Position numbers and translations under genes: made by a program. A stretch of DNA of 7,016 bases from Dehalococcoidia bacterium. Lineage in GTDB: Bacteria; Chloroflexota; Dehalococcoidia; Dehalococcoidales; W693. This document shows, one piece after another, positions 5,557-7,016 of the stretch. The stretch lies in contig DUFE01000022.1 in assembly GCA_011170385.1 (NCBI GenBank), positions 1 to 7,016 on the forward strand. The letters run 5' to 3'. The notes below the pieces were generated by a model. It had not been told where the DNA came from. It saw only the letters and a program-made list of their open reading frames with translations, and searched no databases. The first letter of the stretch is position 1. Each line of letters begins with the position of its first letter.

Positions 5557-6627
5557 ATGCTCAAGCGACTGGAAAAAATAGAGAAACGCTATAACGAGCT
5601 GGAAAAGCAGATATCCAGCCCCGAAATAGCCTCCGATCCGAAGCAGCTGGCATCACTGGCGCAGGAGAGAGCTGGCCTGGAAGACATCGTATCCGGATAC
5701 CGTCGGTACAAGGACTCGGTAAAGACATTGGGTAAAACCAGAGCCATGCTTACCGAAGAGACGGATGAGGCTATGAAGTCTCTGGTCGTCCAGGAGATTG
5801 AAAGCCTGGAATCGCAGATTGAAAGCCAACTTGAAGAGTTAAAGCTGGTGTTGCTGCCCAAGGACGCCAATGATGAACGCGATATTATAATGGAGATAAG
5901 AGCCGGTACCGGCGGCGAGGAAGCCGGCTTGTTCGCTGCCGACCTGTTCCGCATGTATAGTCGATACGTTCAGAACAGAAACTGGATGATAGACGTAATA
6001 GACGTTAACGAGACCCCAATCGGTGGTATCAGGGAGATAATCTTCGAGGTCAGGGGCAGGGGCGCTTTCAGCCGCCTTAAGTATGAGAGGGGCGTTCACC
6101 GCGTGCAGCGAGTACCGACAACCGAGTCTTCGGGTAGAATCCACACCTCAACGGCGACCGTTGCCGTCCTGCCCGAAGCCAAAGAGATTGAGGTTGATAT
6201 CAATCCCAGCGATTTAAGGATAGACATCTTCCACAGCGGCGGCGCCGGTGGTCAGAACGTAAACAAAGTCGCCACCGCGGTGCGCATAACGCACCTGCCA
6301 ACCGGCATCGTTACCGTCTGCCAGGACGAGCGCTCACAGCATCGTAACAAGACCAAGGCTATGTCCGTACTGCGAGCCCGCCTTTTTGAAATCGAGAGGA
6401 CCAGGCAGGAGGGCGAAATGACCGAGCAGCGCCGCTCTCAGGTGGGAAGCGGCGAAAGAGCCGAGAAGATACGAACCTATAATTACCCCCAGGATAGAAT
6501 TACCGATCACCGCGTCGGTCTGACGCTGCGCAACCTTCCCCGTATTATGGAAGGTGACCTCGACGAGATCATCGACGCCGTGGCTACCCAAGAGCAGGCA
6601 AAACAGCTAGAGACGCAGGCGGTATGA
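5557..6627 (+). CDS. prfA: Peptide chain release factor 1 (RF1)
   Basis: RF1 recognises UAA and UAG stop codons in the ribosomal A site and triggers peptidyl-tRNA hydrolysis. With 356 residues it has the usual full length. From the N-terminus there is a helical, coiled-coil-rich domain (about 1-105). The core then carries 'RAGTGGEEAGLFA' (115-127), the recognition tripeptide as P-T-T in 'RVPTTESSGRIHTS' (185-198), where RF1 has P-x-T and RF2 has SPF, and the catalytic GGQ at 231-233 within 'HSGGAGGQNVNKVAT' (226-240). The P-x-T motif and the absence of an RF2-type programmed frameshift identify RF1. An in-frame ATG at 5506 would add 17 residues, but it lies upstream of the -10 element. The ATG at 5557 gives the family's normal beginning, MLKRLEKIEKRYNELE. 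AAGG at the predicted 5' end of the mRNA is the only hint of a ribosome site. The stop overlaps the prmC start. Confidence 0.97.
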   Translation: MLKRLEKIEKRYNELEKQISSPEIASDPKQLASLAQERAGLEDIVSGYRRYKDSVKTLGKTRAMLTEETDEAMKSLVVQEIESLESQIESQLEELKLVLLPKDANDERDIIMEIRAGTGGEEAGLFAADLFRMYSRYVQNRNWMIDVIDVNETPIGGIREIIFEVRGRGAFSRLKYERGVHRVQRVPTTESSGRIHTSTATVAVLPEAKEIEVDINPSDLRIDIFHSGGAGGQNVNKVATAVRITHLPTGIVTVCQDERSQHRNKTKAMSVLRARLFEIERTRQEGEMTEQRRSQVGSGERAEKIRTYNYPQDRITDHRVGLTLRNLPRIMEGDLDEIIDAVATQEQAKQLETQAV

Positions 6628-7016
6628 CGATAAAAGAAACCCTTGGCTGCGCCCGCAGGCTCCTCGGTACCGGCGGCATAGAAGACGCCTCTTTCGAAGG
6701 TGAGCTGTTATTACGGCAAGCCCTCGGATTGAACCGCGCCCATCTTTACTCAAATCTGGAGGATGGAATCGATTCAGAACAGGAATCCTCTTTCTGGGAT
6801 CTGGTCAACCGCCGCCTCAACGGCGAGCCTTCGGCATATATCATCGGGCATCGCGAGTTCTACGGGCTGGACTTTTTTATAAATGCCGATGTCCTCATCC
6901 CCAGGCCAGAAACCGAGTTACTTGTGGAAAAAGCGCTAGCTCTGGCTGGCAACTATAAAACACCTGTCATCGCCGATATCGGTTCCGGCAGCGGTGCCAT
7001 AGCCATCAGCCTGGCG
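6624..7016 (+). CDS. prmC: Release factor glutamine N5-methyltransferase, N-terminal 131 residues, 3' end outside window
   Basis: PrmC (HemK) uses S-adenosylmethionine to methylate the glutamine of the GGQ motif in RF1 and RF2, which raises termination efficiency. The 131 codons in the window cover the N-terminal helical substrate-binding domain (about 1-75) and the beginning of the methyltransferase domain. The linker motif 'YIIGHREFYGLDFFI' (72-86) and 'VLIPRPETELLVE' (90-102) are typical of the family, and SAM motif I appears as 'IADIGSGSGAIAISLA' (116-131). The diagnostic NPPY motif should follow beyond the right edge. The ATG shares ATGA with the prfA stop codon, so translation is probably coupled, which fits an enzyme placed next to its own substrate. 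The frame is open to the window end. Confidence 0.95.
   Translation, partial: MTIKETLGCARRLLGTGGIEDASFEGELLLRQALGLNRAHLYSNLEDGIDSEQESSFWDLVNRRLNGEPSAYIIGHREFYGLDFFINADVLIPRPETELLVEKALALAGNYKTPVIADIGSGSGAIAISLA

Noticed and set aside
6115..6123. RF1 tripeptide P-T-T instead of the P-A-T of E. coli
   Set aside because: The RF1 motif is P-x-T with a variable middle residue, so this is normal variation rather than altered stop-codon specificity.
1..7016. Search for CRISPR arrays, insertion sequences, tRNA/rRNA genes, att sites or a defence system
   Set aside because: No regularly spaced repeats, transposase motifs, RNA-gene signatures or defence-type domains were seen; nearly all the sequence is accounted for by housekeeping genes.

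Overview
This window looks like ordinary bacterial chromosome carrying housekeeping and amino-acid biosynthesis genes. I see no mobile element, CRISPR array, tRNA or rRNA, and no candidate for a new defence or accessory system. Base composition is balanced, ATA is a common isoleucine codon, and the protein set (membrane-anchored tandem parvulin, ACT-type homoserine dehydrogenase, 350-residue threonine synthase, sugar nucleotidyltransferase, RF1, PrmC) fits a deep-branching Gram-positive-like or Chloroflexota lineage. Dehalococcoidia is my best guess, but this is an impression from protein style and not a search result.

Layout: two divergent transcription units share an intergenic region of about 208 bp (4181-4388). 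Leftward from it run four genes on the minus strand: a membrane-anchored tandem parvulin-type protein (2912-4180), homoserine dehydrogenase hom (1589-2893), threonine synthase thrC (527-1579) and a flavin-reductase-family protein cut off by the left window edge (1-497). Gaps are 18, 9 and 29 nt, so these probably form one operon, with a plausible sigma-70-type promoter at 4265-4294. Rightward run a sugar-phosphate nucleotidyltransferase (4389-5477), peptide chain release factor 1 prfA (5557-6627) and its modifying methyltransferase prmC (6624 to the right edge). prfA and prmC overlap by ATGA.

How the genes work together: Hom reduces aspartate semialdehyde to homoserine and ThrC converts phosphohomoserine to threonine. 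The homoserine kinase that must act between them is not in the window. PrmC methylates the GGQ glutamine of RF1, so prfA-prmC is a functional pair. The nucleotidyltransferase makes an activated sugar for glycan or nucleotide-sugar synthesis and appears to be a separate unit. Each of the two plus-strand units (nucleotidyltransferase; prfA-prmC) is preceded by the same extended -10 sequence TGCTATAAT, very close to the start codon, which implies short mRNA leaders. The points most worth a second look are this short-leader arrangement, the TTG start and overlapping mini-ORF of the parvulin gene, and the apparent loss of parvulin active-site histidines.
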